This document shows, piece after piece, positions 11,975 to 19,952 of a stretch of DNA of 21,621 nucleotides. The notes beneath the pieces were generated by a model. The model worked only from the letters and a program-made list of their open reading frames with translations, did not search any database and was not told the DNA's origin. The stretch is taken from positions 1 to 21,621 of the IMG/VR virus record IMGVR_UViG_3300027734_000345. One strand, 5' to 3'. The position numbers and the translations under genes were made by a program. Each line of letters begins with the position of its first letter. Position 1 is the stretch's first letter. This DNA is from a virus.

Positions 11975-12169
11975 CACCCGTGAGTGGGGGTGATCCTTTT
12001 AAAGGAGAGCCTCTCGTTTATCTAAGTTAGAGAAGGTTGTCAGTCCTTACTCTCCACGCTACAAGCCCCGTTCAAGATTACTCTTTACTTGAGAACTACA
12101 TGGTTCACTACGTTTATCCTACTTGGTCGGCTCAACCGCATAGAGGGGTGGGTGATGCCCCCGTTTGAG
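11975..12169 (+). ncRNA. Candidate structured RNA or leader before terminase
   Basis: Complementary segments in order: CACCC/GGGTG (11975-11992); a three-way junction at 12004-12055 with outer stem GGAGAG/CTCTCC and inner arms CTCT/AGAG and AAGG/CCTT; TCAAG/CTTGA (12072-12092); GAAC/GTTC (12093-12106); and CTCAA/TTGAG with inner GGGG/CCCC (12131-12169). It could be a terminase-operon leader, a phage small RNA, or DNA structure used in packaging. It is not a tRNA. Energy was not calculated. Confidence 0.35.
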
Positions 12170-12197
12170 TTCACTATACAAGAAAACAATTCTCATG

Positions 12198-12213
12198 TAA
12201 AGTATGCACTAAC
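12198..12213 (-). promoter_or_regulatory. GTTAGT-N4-ACT dyad motif, copy 8
   Basis: On the - strand GTTAGT, GCAT, ACTTTA. It ends 20 bases before the terS start codon, a position fit to control the morphogenesis operon. Confidence 0.5.
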
Positions 12214-12233
12214 TTCCCTCTTGTGGACAAAAG

Positions 12234-12629
12234 ATGAACGTAGTAGATGCACTCCCTGAACAACTGAAAAAACAAAAAGGTCGCCCAAAGGGTTCGGGTA
12301 AGTTAACTATGGCAAAGTATGCTGATGCCAAGCCATTAGCTATGTTGCCTAAGACTGAGAACCAAAGGGTCAGAGAACTCAAGGATTTGTTGATAAACAG
12401 TGCTGGAGTCAATGTTGTCCAAAAGACTGTTCAGATTGCCCTTGATGATGACCACCCTGCACAGATGGCAGCTTTGAAGCTGTGTATGGATAGGATGCTT
12501 CCTGTCACTTTGTTTGAAAAAGAGAAGAATCAGAGAAGTGCTGTAAACATTACGATTTCAGGCATTGGTGGCCTAACCATTGGTGAAAACACTGTAGATG
12601 CAGAGGATATAGAAAGCAAAGATGTCTGA
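12234..12629 (+). CDS. terS: Terminase small subunit-like DNA-packaging protein
   Basis: 131 residues, directly upstream of and overlapping terL by eight bases, the usual terS place. The N-terminus holds KGRPKGSGK, an AT-hook-like minor-groove motif; the middle is helical (residues about 42-90); the C-terminal part contains AVNITISGIGG, beta-rich as in phage small terminases. It should recognise the packaging site and hand DNA to TerL. Only a weak purine-rich site precedes the ATG. Identity rests on context more than motifs. Confidence 0.7.
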   Translation: MNVVDALPEQLKKQKGRPKGSGKLTMAKYADAKPLAMLPKTENQRVRELKDLLINSAGVNVVQKTVQIALDDDHPAQMAALKLCMDRMLPVTLFEKEKNQRSAVNITISGIGGLTIGENTVDAEDIESKDV

Positions 12630-13881
12630 TCTAAACTTTAGCCTCCTTCCTTGGCAACAAGAGGTATTTGCTGATAAAACAAGGTTTAAAGTTATTGCGG
12701 CAGGGCGGCGTTGCGGTAAGTCAAGACTCTCAGCCATAACCCTGTTAATTGAGGGTTTGCAGTGTAGTGCAGGGTCTGCTGTGCTTTATGTTGCACCTAC
12801 CAATGGTCAGGCTCGTCAGATTATTTGGGATGTATTAATGGAGTTGGGTAGAGACGTTATCTCTGCTAGTCACATCAATAACATGGACATTACCTTGATA
12901 AACGGAGCAAAGATCTATGTCCGAGGTGCTGATAGACCAGATACTTTGCGAGGAGTGTCGCTCACCTACGCTGTGCTTGACGAGGTTGCAGACATCAAAC
13001 CTGAAGCATGGGAACAGGTTATTCGTGCTTCTCTGTCAGACAAAAAGGGCAGAGCAATGTTCATCGGCACTCCCAAGGGTCGCAACTTCTTCTATGACAT
13101 CTTTAAACTTGGACAGTCAGAGGAAGATGAAGATTGGAAAGCATGGCATTTCACCACCAAAGACAACCCTTTAATCGACCCTGATGAAATTGAAAGTGCG
13201 AAGAAAACCCTAAGTTCATTCGCCTTTAAGCAAGAGTATATGGCATCCTTTGACAATGCGGGGTCAGATGTCTTCAAGGAAGAATGGATTAAGTACGGGG
13301 AAGAACCTGAGCATGGTTCTTACTTCATAGCCTGTGACTTAGCTGGATTTGAGGAAGTAGCTAGACAGGCGGCTAACTCTAAGAAGCGACTAGACCAGAC
13401 AGCCATTGCTGTGGTTAAGGTGACTGATGAGGGTAAGTGGTTTGTAAAAGAGATTGCTTTTGGGCGTTGGGACATCAGGGAGACTGCTGCTACGATTCTG
13501 CTAAAGATGCGGGAATACCGACCTTTAAGCGTTGGAATTGAGCGTGGAGCATTAAAAAACGCTGTTTTGCCGTATTTGTCAGACTTAATGCGAAAAAATA
13601 ATGTATATTCGCACATAGTTGACTTAACGCATGGCAACAGGAAAAAGACTGACAGGATTATCTGGAGTCTCCAAGGAAGGTTTGAGCATGGGCGTATTGT
13701 GCTGAACTCTGAGGAAGATTGGGATGAATTCAAAGATCAACTCTTGATGTTCCCCGCCCAAGGTGTTCACGATGACTTACCCGATGCTCTTTCCTACATT
13801 GACCAACTGGCGGTTACCTCATACTTTTCTGATGACCAAGAAGATGAGTGGGAACCGCTAGACATTATTTCGGGGATATAA
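12622..13881 (+). CDS. terL: Terminase large subunit
   Basis: 419 residues. ATPase motifs: Walker A AAGRRCGKS (26-34), Walker B VLDE (118-121) and coupling motif GTPKG (149-153). Nuclease domain acidic residues: Asp239 in ACDLAG, Glu306 in GIERGAL and the Asp cluster in HDDLPDAL (382-389). The protein pumps DNA into the prohead and cuts it. It is complete in both domains. Its stop directly adjoins the portal start. Confidence 0.95.
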   Translation: MSDLNFSLLPWQQEVFADKTRFKVIAAGRRCGKSRLSAITLLIEGLQCSAGSAVLYVAPTNGQARQIIWDVLMELGRDVISASHINNMDITLINGAKIYVRGADRPDTLRGVSLTYAVLDEVADIKPEAWEQVIRASLSDKKGRAMFIGTPKGRNFFYDIFKLGQSEEDEDWKAWHFTTKDNPLIDPDEIESAKKTLSSFAFKQEYMASFDNAGSDVFKEEWIKYGEEPEHGSYFIACDLAGFEEVARQAANSKKRLDQTAIAVVKVTDEGKWFVKEIAFGRWDIRETAATILLKMREYRPLSVGIERGALKNAVLPYLSDLMRKNNVYSHIVDLTHGNRKKTDRIIWSLQGRFEHGRIVLNSEEDWDEFKDQLLMFPAQGVHDDLPDALSYIDQLAVTSYFSDDQEDEWEPLDIISGI

Positions 13882-15942
13882 ATGGCAACAGACAAAGAAG
13901 TCAAGCTAGAACAAAACGAGTTTTATGAGCCTACTGAGGCTGATAAAGAACTGACCGACTTTGTTACCGACCACTGCAACAAGTGGCGTGACTATAGAGA
14001 TACAAACTTTCTTCCCGATTGGCTTGAGTATGAACGCATCTTCCGAGGTCAATGGGCTTCTGAAGACAAGACCCGTGAGTCTGAGCGTAGCCGTATTGTT
14101 ACCCCTGCCACACAACAAGCTGTTGAGACTCGCCATGCCGAGATCATGGAAGCAATCTTTGGTCAAGGCGACTTTTTTGACATTGAAGACAATATTCAAG
14201 ACATAGGTGGAAACCCTATAGATGTTGAAGTAATCAAGAATCAGTTGATGGAAGACTTCAAGAAGGACAAGATTCGCAAGAGTATTGACCAGATTGAGTT
14301 GATGGCTGAAATTTATGGCACAGGTATTGGCGAGATCATTGTCAAGACTGAGAAAGAGTATGTACCTTCTACTCAAGCTATTCCTAATCAGCAAGGTCAA
14401 GCAGCTATTGGAGTGATGGAGAGAGACAGGATTTCTGTCAAAATCATGCCTATCAACCCCAAGAACTTCCTGTTTGACCCAAATGGGACAAGCATTGATG
14501 ACTGTATGGGTGTGGCTATTGAGAAGTATGTTTCTATCCACAAAGTTGTTCAAGGCATTGAAAAGGGCATCTATCGTAAGGTGGACATTGGTACAGCCAG
14601 TGAAGATACCGACCTAGAGCCTACCCAAGAGGTATCTCAGTACCAAGACGAGAAGGTTTTATTGTTGACGTATTACGGGTTAGTACCCCGTGAGTATTTG
14701 AACAATCTTGAGGAAAACAAAGACATTGTTGAGTTATTCCCTGAGAACTCTGCCGCTGAAGACTACTCAGACATGGTAGAAGCCATTGTCGTAATTGCCA
14801 ACGATGGTCAATTGCTCAAGGCTGAAGAAAACCCTTACATGATGAAAGACAGACCTGTGTTGTCGTACCAAGACGATACAGTGCCTAATCGCTTGTTGGG
14901 GCGAGGTACAGTGGAAAAAGCCTTCAATATGCAGAAAGCTATTGATGCTCAGACTAGGGCTCACTTGGATTCACTCGCTTTGACCACTGCCCCAATGGTT
15001 GCTATGGATGCCACACGTTTGCCCCGTGGCATGAAGTTTGAGATTAAGGCTGGTAAAGCTATTCTCACCAATGGCAATCCCAATGAAATCCTCTATCCCT
15101 TCAAGTTTGGTCAGAGTGACCCAAATAACCTAGCAACTGCCAAAGACTTTGAGCGAATGTTGCTACAAGCTACTGGTACGCTTGACTCAAACGGCATGGT
15201 TTCCCAATCTAGCCGTGATGGGGGTGGTATGTCGATGGCGGTTGCATCCATCATCAAGAAGTACAAGCGTACATTGGTCAACTTCCAAGAAGATTTCCTT
15301 GTGCCTTTCATCAAAAAGGCGGCTTTCAGGTTCATGCAATTCGATCCAGAGCGTTATCCTTCTGTAGACATGAACTTCATACCCACTGCAACCCTTGGCA
15401 TTATTGCTCGTGAGTATGAACAACAGCAATTTATTGGTTTGTTGCAGACTCTTGGCCCCAATACCCCTGTTTTGCCTGTGATTCTCAAAGGAATCATTGC
15501 TAATTCAAGTTTGAGCAACAGATACGAGATGATGGCGGCTTTGGATGAGATGAGCAAGCCTAATCCAGAGGCACAACAGATGCAACAAATGCAACAAGAA
15601 TTGGCAATGCAAGCTGCACAAGCTAATATTGCTGTTCAGACTAGCCAAGCAGAGCAAAACAAAGCTGAAGCTATCAAATTGTCTGTTGAGGCACAGTTAA
15701 TGCCACAGGAAATACAGGCAAAGAACATGGCGGCAATGACCAAGAACCTTCCTAATCAAGATAATCAAGCATCTGCGGAATTTGATAAACGTGTCAAGAT
15801 TGCTGAATTGATGCTTAAAGAGGCGGACATTAAGAACAAGAGTAAGATTGTTGAATTGCAAATGGCTGATAAAGTTGATTCACAGAATAAAGTCAAACAA
15901 GATTTCCTAACAAGGCTTACAGATGGACTGAAGAATGGCTAA
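13882..15942 (+). CDS. Portal protein
   Basis: 686 residues, the size of large podovirus-type portals. It immediately follows terL. The N-terminal region (WLEYERIFRGQWASEDKTRE, then RSRIVTPATQQAVETRHAEI) and the central core (DRPVLSYQDDTVPNRLLGRG, near residue 330) are typical of portal or head-tail connector proteins. The last 140 residues are a Gln/Met/Ala-rich coiled coil, which could form the crown or barrel facing the capsid interior. It forms the ring at the vertex through which DNA passes. It overlaps the next gene by eight bases. Confidence 0.88.
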   Translation: MATDKEVKLEQNEFYEPTEADKELTDFVTDHCNKWRDYRDTNFLPDWLEYERIFRGQWASEDKTRESERSRIVTPATQQAVETRHAEIMEAIFGQGDFFDIEDNIQDIGGNPIDVEVIKNQLMEDFKKDKIRKSIDQIELMAEIYGTGIGEIIVKTEKEYVPSTQAIPNQQGQAAIGVMERDRISVKIMPINPKNFLFDPNGTSIDDCMGVAIEKYVSIHKVVQGIEKGIYRKVDIGTASEDTDLEPTQEVSQYQDEKVLLLTYYGLVPREYLNNLEENKDIVELFPENSAAEDYSDMVEAIVVIANDGQLLKAEENPYMMKDRPVLSYQDDTVPNRLLGRGTVEKAFNMQKAIDAQTRAHLDSLALTTAPMVAMDATRLPRGMKFEIKAGKAILTNGNPNEILYPFKFGQSDPNNLATAKDFERMLLQATGTLDSNGMVSQSSRDGGGMSMAVASIIKKYKRTLVNFQEDFLVPFIKKAAFRFMQFDPERYPSVDMNFIPTATLGIIAREYEQQQFIGLLQTLGPNTPVLPVILKGIIANSSLSNRYEMMAALDEMSKPNPEAQQMQQMQQELAMQAAQANIAVQTSQAEQNKAEAIKLSVEAQLMPQEIQAKNMAAMTKNLPNQDNQASAEFDKRVKIAELMLKEADIKNKSKIVELQMADKVDSQNKVKQDFLTRLTDGLKNG

Positions 15943-16639
15943 TATAAAAGAACTTATTAAAAGCATACAGTCATCAGACTCATCTTTTGATGAGAAGTTA
16001 TATGCTATTAATACTATGGAAGAAACTCTTGTTGCGATGCGACAGCAAGAAGAAAAGGCTGTTCAAGACAATGTAGATTTGATAGTTGAGGCTATCAAAG
16101 TCATGGAAAACAAGGTTTCTACCCAACTAGAGATTGCCAAAGCCATAGTTCCACAAAAAGGGGATAAGGGCGACAAAGGCGACAAGGGTGCTGATGGTAG
16201 ACAAGGCATAGATGGTAAGAATGGTCGGGATGGTCAGGATGGAAAAGACGGATTTGATGGAAAAGATGGTGTTTCTGTCTTAAATGCCCAAATTGACTTT
16301 GATGGATCGTTAGTCATTACTCTCTCTACGGGTCAGCAAATCAACGTGGGTGAGGTTGTAGCACCTGAGTTACAAGAAAGAATTAAACTTGTGACTTCTG
16401 GGGGTGCTGGTACAACCCTACCCTCTCAAACAAGCAATTCGGGAAAGTTTTTAACGACTGATGGAACAAATACATCATGGGCAACACCAACTGTAAATTC
16501 TCTTACAACAACAAACTTCACAATTGAAGAATCGGGCGGAAAGTTGATATTTAAGTATGGTGCAACTACAATTGCATCAATGTCTTCAACTGGAATGATT
16601 ACATCAGCAACTAATATTGTTGCAAATGGAACACCATAA
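15935..16639 (+). CDS. Collagen-like fibre protein
   Basis: 234 residues. An N-terminal helical coiled coil (1-72) leads into about 12 uninterrupted Gly-X-Y triplets from residue 76 (GDKGDKGDKGADGRQGIDGK and onwards), then a beta-rich region with GKFLTTDGTNTSWATPT, a repeat style common in phage fibres. Collagen-like repeats usually form trimeric stalks. Lying right after the portal, it is probably a short tail or head fibre. The triplet region is encoded by a GGCGACAAR-type DNA repeat that may change length. Confidence 0.8.
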   Translation: MANIKELIKSIQSSDSSFDEKLYAINTMEETLVAMRQQEEKAVQDNVDLIVEAIKVMENKVSTQLEIAKAIVPQKGDKGDKGDKGADGRQGIDGKNGRDGQDGKDGFDGKDGVSVLNAQIDFDGSLVITLSTGQQINVGEVVAPELQERIKLVTSGGAGTTLPSQTSNSGKFLTTDGTNTSWATPTVNSLTTTNFTIEESGGKLIFKYGATTIASMSSTGMITSATNIVANGTP

Positions 16640-16648
16640 AGGAAAAAT

Positions 16649-17311
16649 ATGGCAACGTCAGTAACCCTAAAAGCTAATGCGATTGATATTTCTGGCACTA
16701 CGTCAGGGACTGTAACACTACAAGCCCCTTCCGTAGCTGGAACTACAACGATTACTTTGCCATCAACCAGTGGCACACTTTTAACAAGTGCAAGTACAGC
16801 AACTACATCAACCAATTTGGCGGGTGGATCAAACGGGACAATTCCTTACCAATCAGCAAGTGGCACAACTCAGATGTTGGCAGTTGGTACTAGCGGTCAA
16901 CTCTTGCAAACAAATGGGGCTGGCGCACCAACTTGGGTAACGCCTACTGGTGCTTCTGGAGGCGATGCAACTAATAATATTGGTTATTTAAACATTCCAC
17001 AGAATAGCCAATCTGCCGCATATACACTTGTTTTGGGAGATTCTGGAAAACACATCTTTCACCCATCAGGTGATGCTAATGCAAGGACATACACAATCCC
17101 TGCAAATAGTTCTGTAGCCTATCCAATTGGAACTGCAATTACATTTATCAACATGACTTCTCAAGTGGTGACTATTGCAATCACCACTGACACAATGTAT
17201 TTAAGTAGTGCTGGTACAACTGGCTCACGCAGTTTGGCGCAATATGGTTCTGCTACAGCAATCAAAATGACTTCAACAACTTGGTTAATTTCAGGGAGTG
17301 GATTGACATGA
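16649..17311 (+). CDS. Beta-structured fibre or decoration protein
   Basis: 220 residues, low in charge and very rich in Thr, Ser, Gly and Ala. TTTITLPSTSGTLLTSAST and GQLLQTNGAGAPTWVTPTG are typical of phage fibre stalk repeats and echo the end of the preceding protein. The C-terminal part looks like a small beta sandwich (KHIFHPSGDANARTYTIPAN). AAAGGA lies five bases before the ATG; the stop overlaps the next start (ATGA). Likely part of the same fibre assembly. Confidence 0.75.
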   Translation: MATSVTLKANAIDISGTTSGTVTLQAPSVAGTTTITLPSTSGTLLTSASTATTSTNLAGGSNGTIPYQSASGTTQMLAVGTSGQLLQTNGAGAPTWVTPTGASGGDATNNIGYLNIPQNSQSAAYTLVLGDSGKHIFHPSGDANARTYTIPANSSVAYPIGTAITFINMTSQVVTIAITTDTMYLSSAGTTGSRSLAQYGSATAIKMTSTTWLISGSGLT

Positions 17312-17955
17312 GTGGTGCTTTACAAGCGGTTTTTCAAAATCAAAGAAGTTTTGGTTTAACTATTGGCGCTGCATTTGGTGGCGGTTTCTTTGCGGGTCAA
17401 ATTTCTACGGCTGGTAATGGCATAGCTGATTACAACCTAGTTGTTGGCCCTGCGGCATCCGCACAAACTTCAACAATACAATATAAAAACGCAAACACAG
17501 ATACACCCGGTATAAACAGCCTTATTGATGGCCCCCAACTTACAGCGGATGCAGTTGCCGATGGTAATGCAACTGTTTATCCTGCCGCACACTTCTGCAA
17601 TGATTTAGTGATTGGTGGATTTAGTGATTGGTATTTACCCGCTCGGAACGAACTGGAAGTTTGCTATTTCAATTTAAAACCCACAACACAATCAAACAGT
17701 ACAAGTTACGGCATAAATGTAAATGCTGTTCCCGCAAGAGCAAGTAACTATACAACTGGGACACCTTCTCAAACATCAGCAACAGATTTTAGGTCTACAG
17801 GCGCAGAAGATTTTCTTGTTAACCAACGATATTGGAGTAGTACAAAGGTTAGCGCTTTGGGTGTAATATGTCAATATTTTAACGATGGTTATGGCGCAGA
17901 ATACGGAAAAATAAACGTATTTAACCTTAGAGCCATCCGCAGAGTCGCAGTTTAA
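17308..17955 (+). CDS. Fibre tip protein with DUF1566/C-type-lectin-like domain
   Basis: 215 residues from the ATG at 17308, preceded by GGAG and overlapping the previous stop. The N-terminal part (GLTIGAAFGGGFFAGQIS) and the motif IGGFSDWYLPARNELEVCYF near residue 108 are typical of phage proteins with a DUF1566-type domain. The C-terminus reads YWSSTKVSALGVICQYFNDG and ends LRAIRRVAV, as in lectin-like domains used for receptor binding, some of which are diversified by retroelements. It probably contacts the host surface. No reverse transcriptase or template repeat is seen in the window. Confidence 0.75.
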   Translation: MSGALQAVFQNQRSFGLTIGAAFGGGFFAGQISTAGNGIADYNLVVGPAASAQTSTIQYKNANTDTPGINSLIDGPQLTADAVADGNATVYPAAHFCNDLVIGGFSDWYLPARNELEVCYFNLKPTTQSNSTSYGINVNAVPARASNYTTGTPSQTSATDFRSTGAEDFLVNQRYWSSTKVSALGVICQYFNDGYGAEYGKINVFNLRAIRRVAV

Positions 17956-17973
17956 TTTTCAAGGTGCATCACA

Positions 17974-18399
17974 ATGTACATTTGCATAACTGAAGTAGAC
18001 GCAGTAACGAAAATAGTCTGCACATCAGAGCCACAACGCACAGGCCCATCAATGCCTGCTGTTAAGGGTTGGACTCACATATGGCACGACAGTTCTACTT
18101 GGCCTGTTGAAGTGGCATCAGATGGCACATACCTCAGAGCGCCAAGATACTACGGCACTTGCGATGACGATGCCGACACAACCATTGCTGGTGTTTTGCA
18201 AGTCTTAACAGAAGCAGAATACACCGCTGCAAGAACCGCAGAACATGAAGCCCGTAAGCCTTACCCATCTTGGGTTGGCTACATTGACACTATGACTTGG
18301 GCTGCACCTGTAGCAAGACCCGCTGATGCTGTTATGAATGGCGGTAATGTGCGTTACCAGTGGGATGAGGCAACAGTCAACTGGATTGCACAGGCATGA
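17974..18399 (+). CDS. Fibre-associated protein of unknown function
   Basis: 141 residues, Trp-rich. WTHIWHDSSTWPV near residue 33 and the C-terminal KPYPSWVGYIDTMTW and RYQWDEATVNW recall small proteins next to phage fibre genes, sometimes annotated as assembly proteins. A helical TEAEYTAARTAEHEARKP stretch lies between them. It overlaps the sulfotransferase gene by four bases. Function is inferred from neighbours only. Confidence 0.6.
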   Translation: MYICITEVDAVTKIVCTSEPQRTGPSMPAVKGWTHIWHDSSTWPVEVASDGTYLRAPRYYGTCDDDADTTIAGVLQVLTEAEYTAARTAEHEARKPYPSWVGYIDTMTWAAPVARPADAVMNGGNVRYQWDEATVNWIAQA

Positions 18400-19217
18400 A
18401 AGAGTTCTTCTTCATCTCTGGTTTGCCAAGGTCAGGCTCTACCTTGCTCTCGGCTATCTTGCGCCAGAACCCTGAGTTCTATGCAGACATTTCCTCACCA
18501 GTACAAGGATTGGTTACATCAACCATCAACGTCATCACGGGCAGTGAGAGCAATCACCTGATTGATGAAAATAGACGCAAACAAATACTGAAAGACGTAT
18601 TTGAGGCTTACTACAAAGCAGTCACTCCAAACACTGTGTTTGACACCAGCAGGGGCTGGACTGCCAAGACATCACTCCTCAAAGACCTGTATCCACAGAC
18701 CAAGATCATTTGCTGTGTGCGTGACTTGCCTTGGATACTAGACAGCTTTGAGCGTATTTCAGCCAAGAACTCCCTGTACGGCGCAACGCTGACAGATGAT
18801 GAGGCACGACAGACAGTCACCACAAGGTGCGATGCCCTGATGGATGTCAAGAAAGAGGGTCAAGTAGTCAAACCTTATTACTTCTTGGAAGAAGGTTTGT
18901 TGCTAAATCCCGACATGATCCAACTGGTTGAGTACGAGTCTCTGTGCAAGCAGCCTGAGAGCGTCATGCGGGAGATATACCAGTTCATCGGCAAACCCTA
19001 CTTTGACCATGACTTTAAGAACGTGGAGTACGAGAACGAAGTGTTTGACAAAGCCTTGAACATGAAGAGTCTGCACACTGTACGCAAGGAAGTCACTTGG
19101 CAAGAGCGCCCATCTATCCTGCCAAAGTCAGTTTGGGAGAAGTACGCAGGAAAAGACTTCTGGCGCACACCAGCACCAGACTTTGCTGTCAAACAACTGT
19201 ACAAGGTCAAGGGATGA
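18396..19217 (+). CDS. Sulfotransferase
   Basis: 273 residues. The 5'-phosphosulfate-binding loop SGLPRSGSTLL (8-18) and the 3'-phosphate-binding segment CCVRDLPWILDSF (106-118, with Arg109 and Ser117) fit PAPS-dependent sulfotransferases. Such enzymes move sulfate from PAPS to a hydroxyl or amine on sugars, lipids, proteins or small molecules; the acceptor cannot be read from sequence. It is flanked by fibre genes upstream and, with a four-base overlap, by an APS-kinase-like gene downstream. No signal peptide, so it acts in the cytoplasm. Confidence 0.85.
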   Translation: MKEFFFISGLPRSGSTLLSAILRQNPEFYADISSPVQGLVTSTINVITGSESNHLIDENRRKQILKDVFEAYYKAVTPNTVFDTSRGWTAKTSLLKDLYPQTKIICCVRDLPWILDSFERISAKNSLYGATLTDDEARQTVTTRCDALMDVKKEGQVVKPYYFLEEGLLLNPDMIQLVEYESLCKQPESVMREIYQFIGKPYFDHDFKNVEYENEVFDKALNMKSLHTVRKEVTWQERPSILPKSVWEKYAGKDFWRTPAPDFAVKQLYKVKG

Positions 19218-19648
19218 AAATACTAATTATGGGGTTGCCTAGTTCGGGTAAGACTACCTTGGCTACAGCTTTGGCTAGGGAACTTTCCTGCGTTCACTTC
19301 AATGCTGATGAAATCCGCAAAGAAATCAACAAAGACCTTGGTTTTAGCGTAGCTGACCGCATAGAACAGGCTAGGCGTATGGGTGTTTTGTGCGATATAG
19401 CGTCTAGATATGGCGCTCATGTCATTGCCGATTTTGTTTGTCCTACCCCTGAAACACGGGAAGCCTTTGGCGCTCACTTCATTGTTTGGGTAGACCGCAT
19501 CAAAGAAGGCCCATTTGAGGACACAAACAAGCTATTTGTATCCCCAGAAAATCACGATGTACGGGTTGATGGCAAGTTTGGTATGCAGTATTACGCAGAA
19601 GAAATTGCCAAGATGATTGCACCAAAAAAGAAAAAGTTTGCCTTTTAG
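19214..19648 (+). CDS. cysC: Adenylylsulfate (APS) kinase-like protein
   Basis: 144 residues from the ATG at 19214; a longer frame exists upstream but lies inside the sulfotransferase gene. Walker A GLPSSGKT (7-14) and the segment ADEIRKEINKDLGFSVADRI (31-50), then QARRMG, match the CysC signature region; FEDTNKLFVSPENHDVRV (101-118) resembles the lid region. CysC phosphorylates APS to PAPS, the donor needed by the gene just upstream. It is shorter than bacterial CysC (about 200 residues), so a related small-molecule kinase is possible. Start and stop of the pair overlap (ATGA). Confidence 0.75.
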   Translation: MKILIMGLPSSGKTTLATALARELSCVHFNADEIRKEINKDLGFSVADRIEQARRMGVLCDIASRYGAHVIADFVCPTPETREAFGAHFIVWVDRIKEGPFEDTNKLFVSPENHDVRVDGKFGMQYYAEEIAKMIAPKKKKFAF

Positions 19649-19655
19649 GATCACC

Positions 19656-19763
19656 ATGACCCCAGAACTTCAAAAATACTACGAAAGCCGATTTGACATG
19701 ATGTCAGGTGGTATGACCCCAGAACTTCAAAAATACTATGAGAGCCGATTTGACATGATGTCA
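19656..19763 (+). repeat. 57-bp in-frame tandem duplication
   Basis: Copies begin at 19656 and 19713; over the first 51 bases they differ at two positions (both third-codon, silent: TAC/TAT and GAA/GAG), after which they diverge. The duplicated segment includes the start codon. Confidence 0.85.
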
Positions 19764-19952
19764 AACGAGGGTTGGAAGGATTTGACTATAGATATTGACA
19801 TTATGATAGAGTCGCTTAATAATCTGAGCGTTATTCCTGATGAAAAGACCTTAATGTTCAAAAAAGGTGAACTTTCCATCTTGACTTGGCTGCAAACCTT
19901 GAAAGAGGTCAGCGAAAGAGCATACGAGGAATTGAATGAAAAGAATGTTTGA
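19656..19952 (+). CDS. Small phage protein with duplicated N-terminus
   Basis: 98 residues from the ATG at 19656 (AGGA five bases upstream). The first 19 codons are repeated in tandem: MTPELQKYYESRFDMMS occurs at residues 1 and 20. The second copy also starts with ATG (19713) preceded by AGGTGG, so a 79-residue protein may be the ancestral or alternative product. The remainder (GWKDLTIDIDIMIESLNNLS and GELSILTWLQTLKEVSERAY) is a helical protein of a type common near podovirus head genes. Function unknown. Confidence 0.7.
   Translation: MTPELQKYYESRFDMMSGGMTPELQKYYESRFDMMSNEGWKDLTIDIDIMIESLNNLSVIPDEKTLMFKKGELSILTWLQTLKEVSERAYEELNEKNV

Larger units (their letters stand above)
11431..12233. other. 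Long gene-free region rich in repeats and dyads
   Basis: About 800 bases hold no convincing gene on either strand. Contents from left to right: leader hairpins of the gene at 11430; TTTTGC/GCAAAA (11499-11517); five GTTAGT-N4-ACT motifs between 11532 and 11859; 31-bp tandem units at 11554-11628; a promoter-like pair at 11653-11681; ACTGAC/GTCAGT (11685-11698); a GTGCAT cluster (11711-11757); CGACC/GGTCG (11767-11780); a block of potential RNA structure at 11975-12169; and a sixth GTTAGT motif at 12198-12213. It divides divergent operons and adjoins terS, so replication origin, packaging site and early/late control are all possible. Confidence 0.7.

Noticed and set aside
12004-12055. Possible tRNA
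   Set aside because: The outer stem and arms are too short and no TTCRA-type T-loop or anticodon arm geometry fits.
12098-12166. 22-residue frame MVHYVYPTWSAQPHRGVGDA
   Set aside because: No ribosome binding site, very short, and inside the block of potential RNA structure.
17822-17950. Active diversity-generating retroelement
   Set aside because: Only a lectin-like end is present; no reverse transcriptase motif or template repeat seen in the window.
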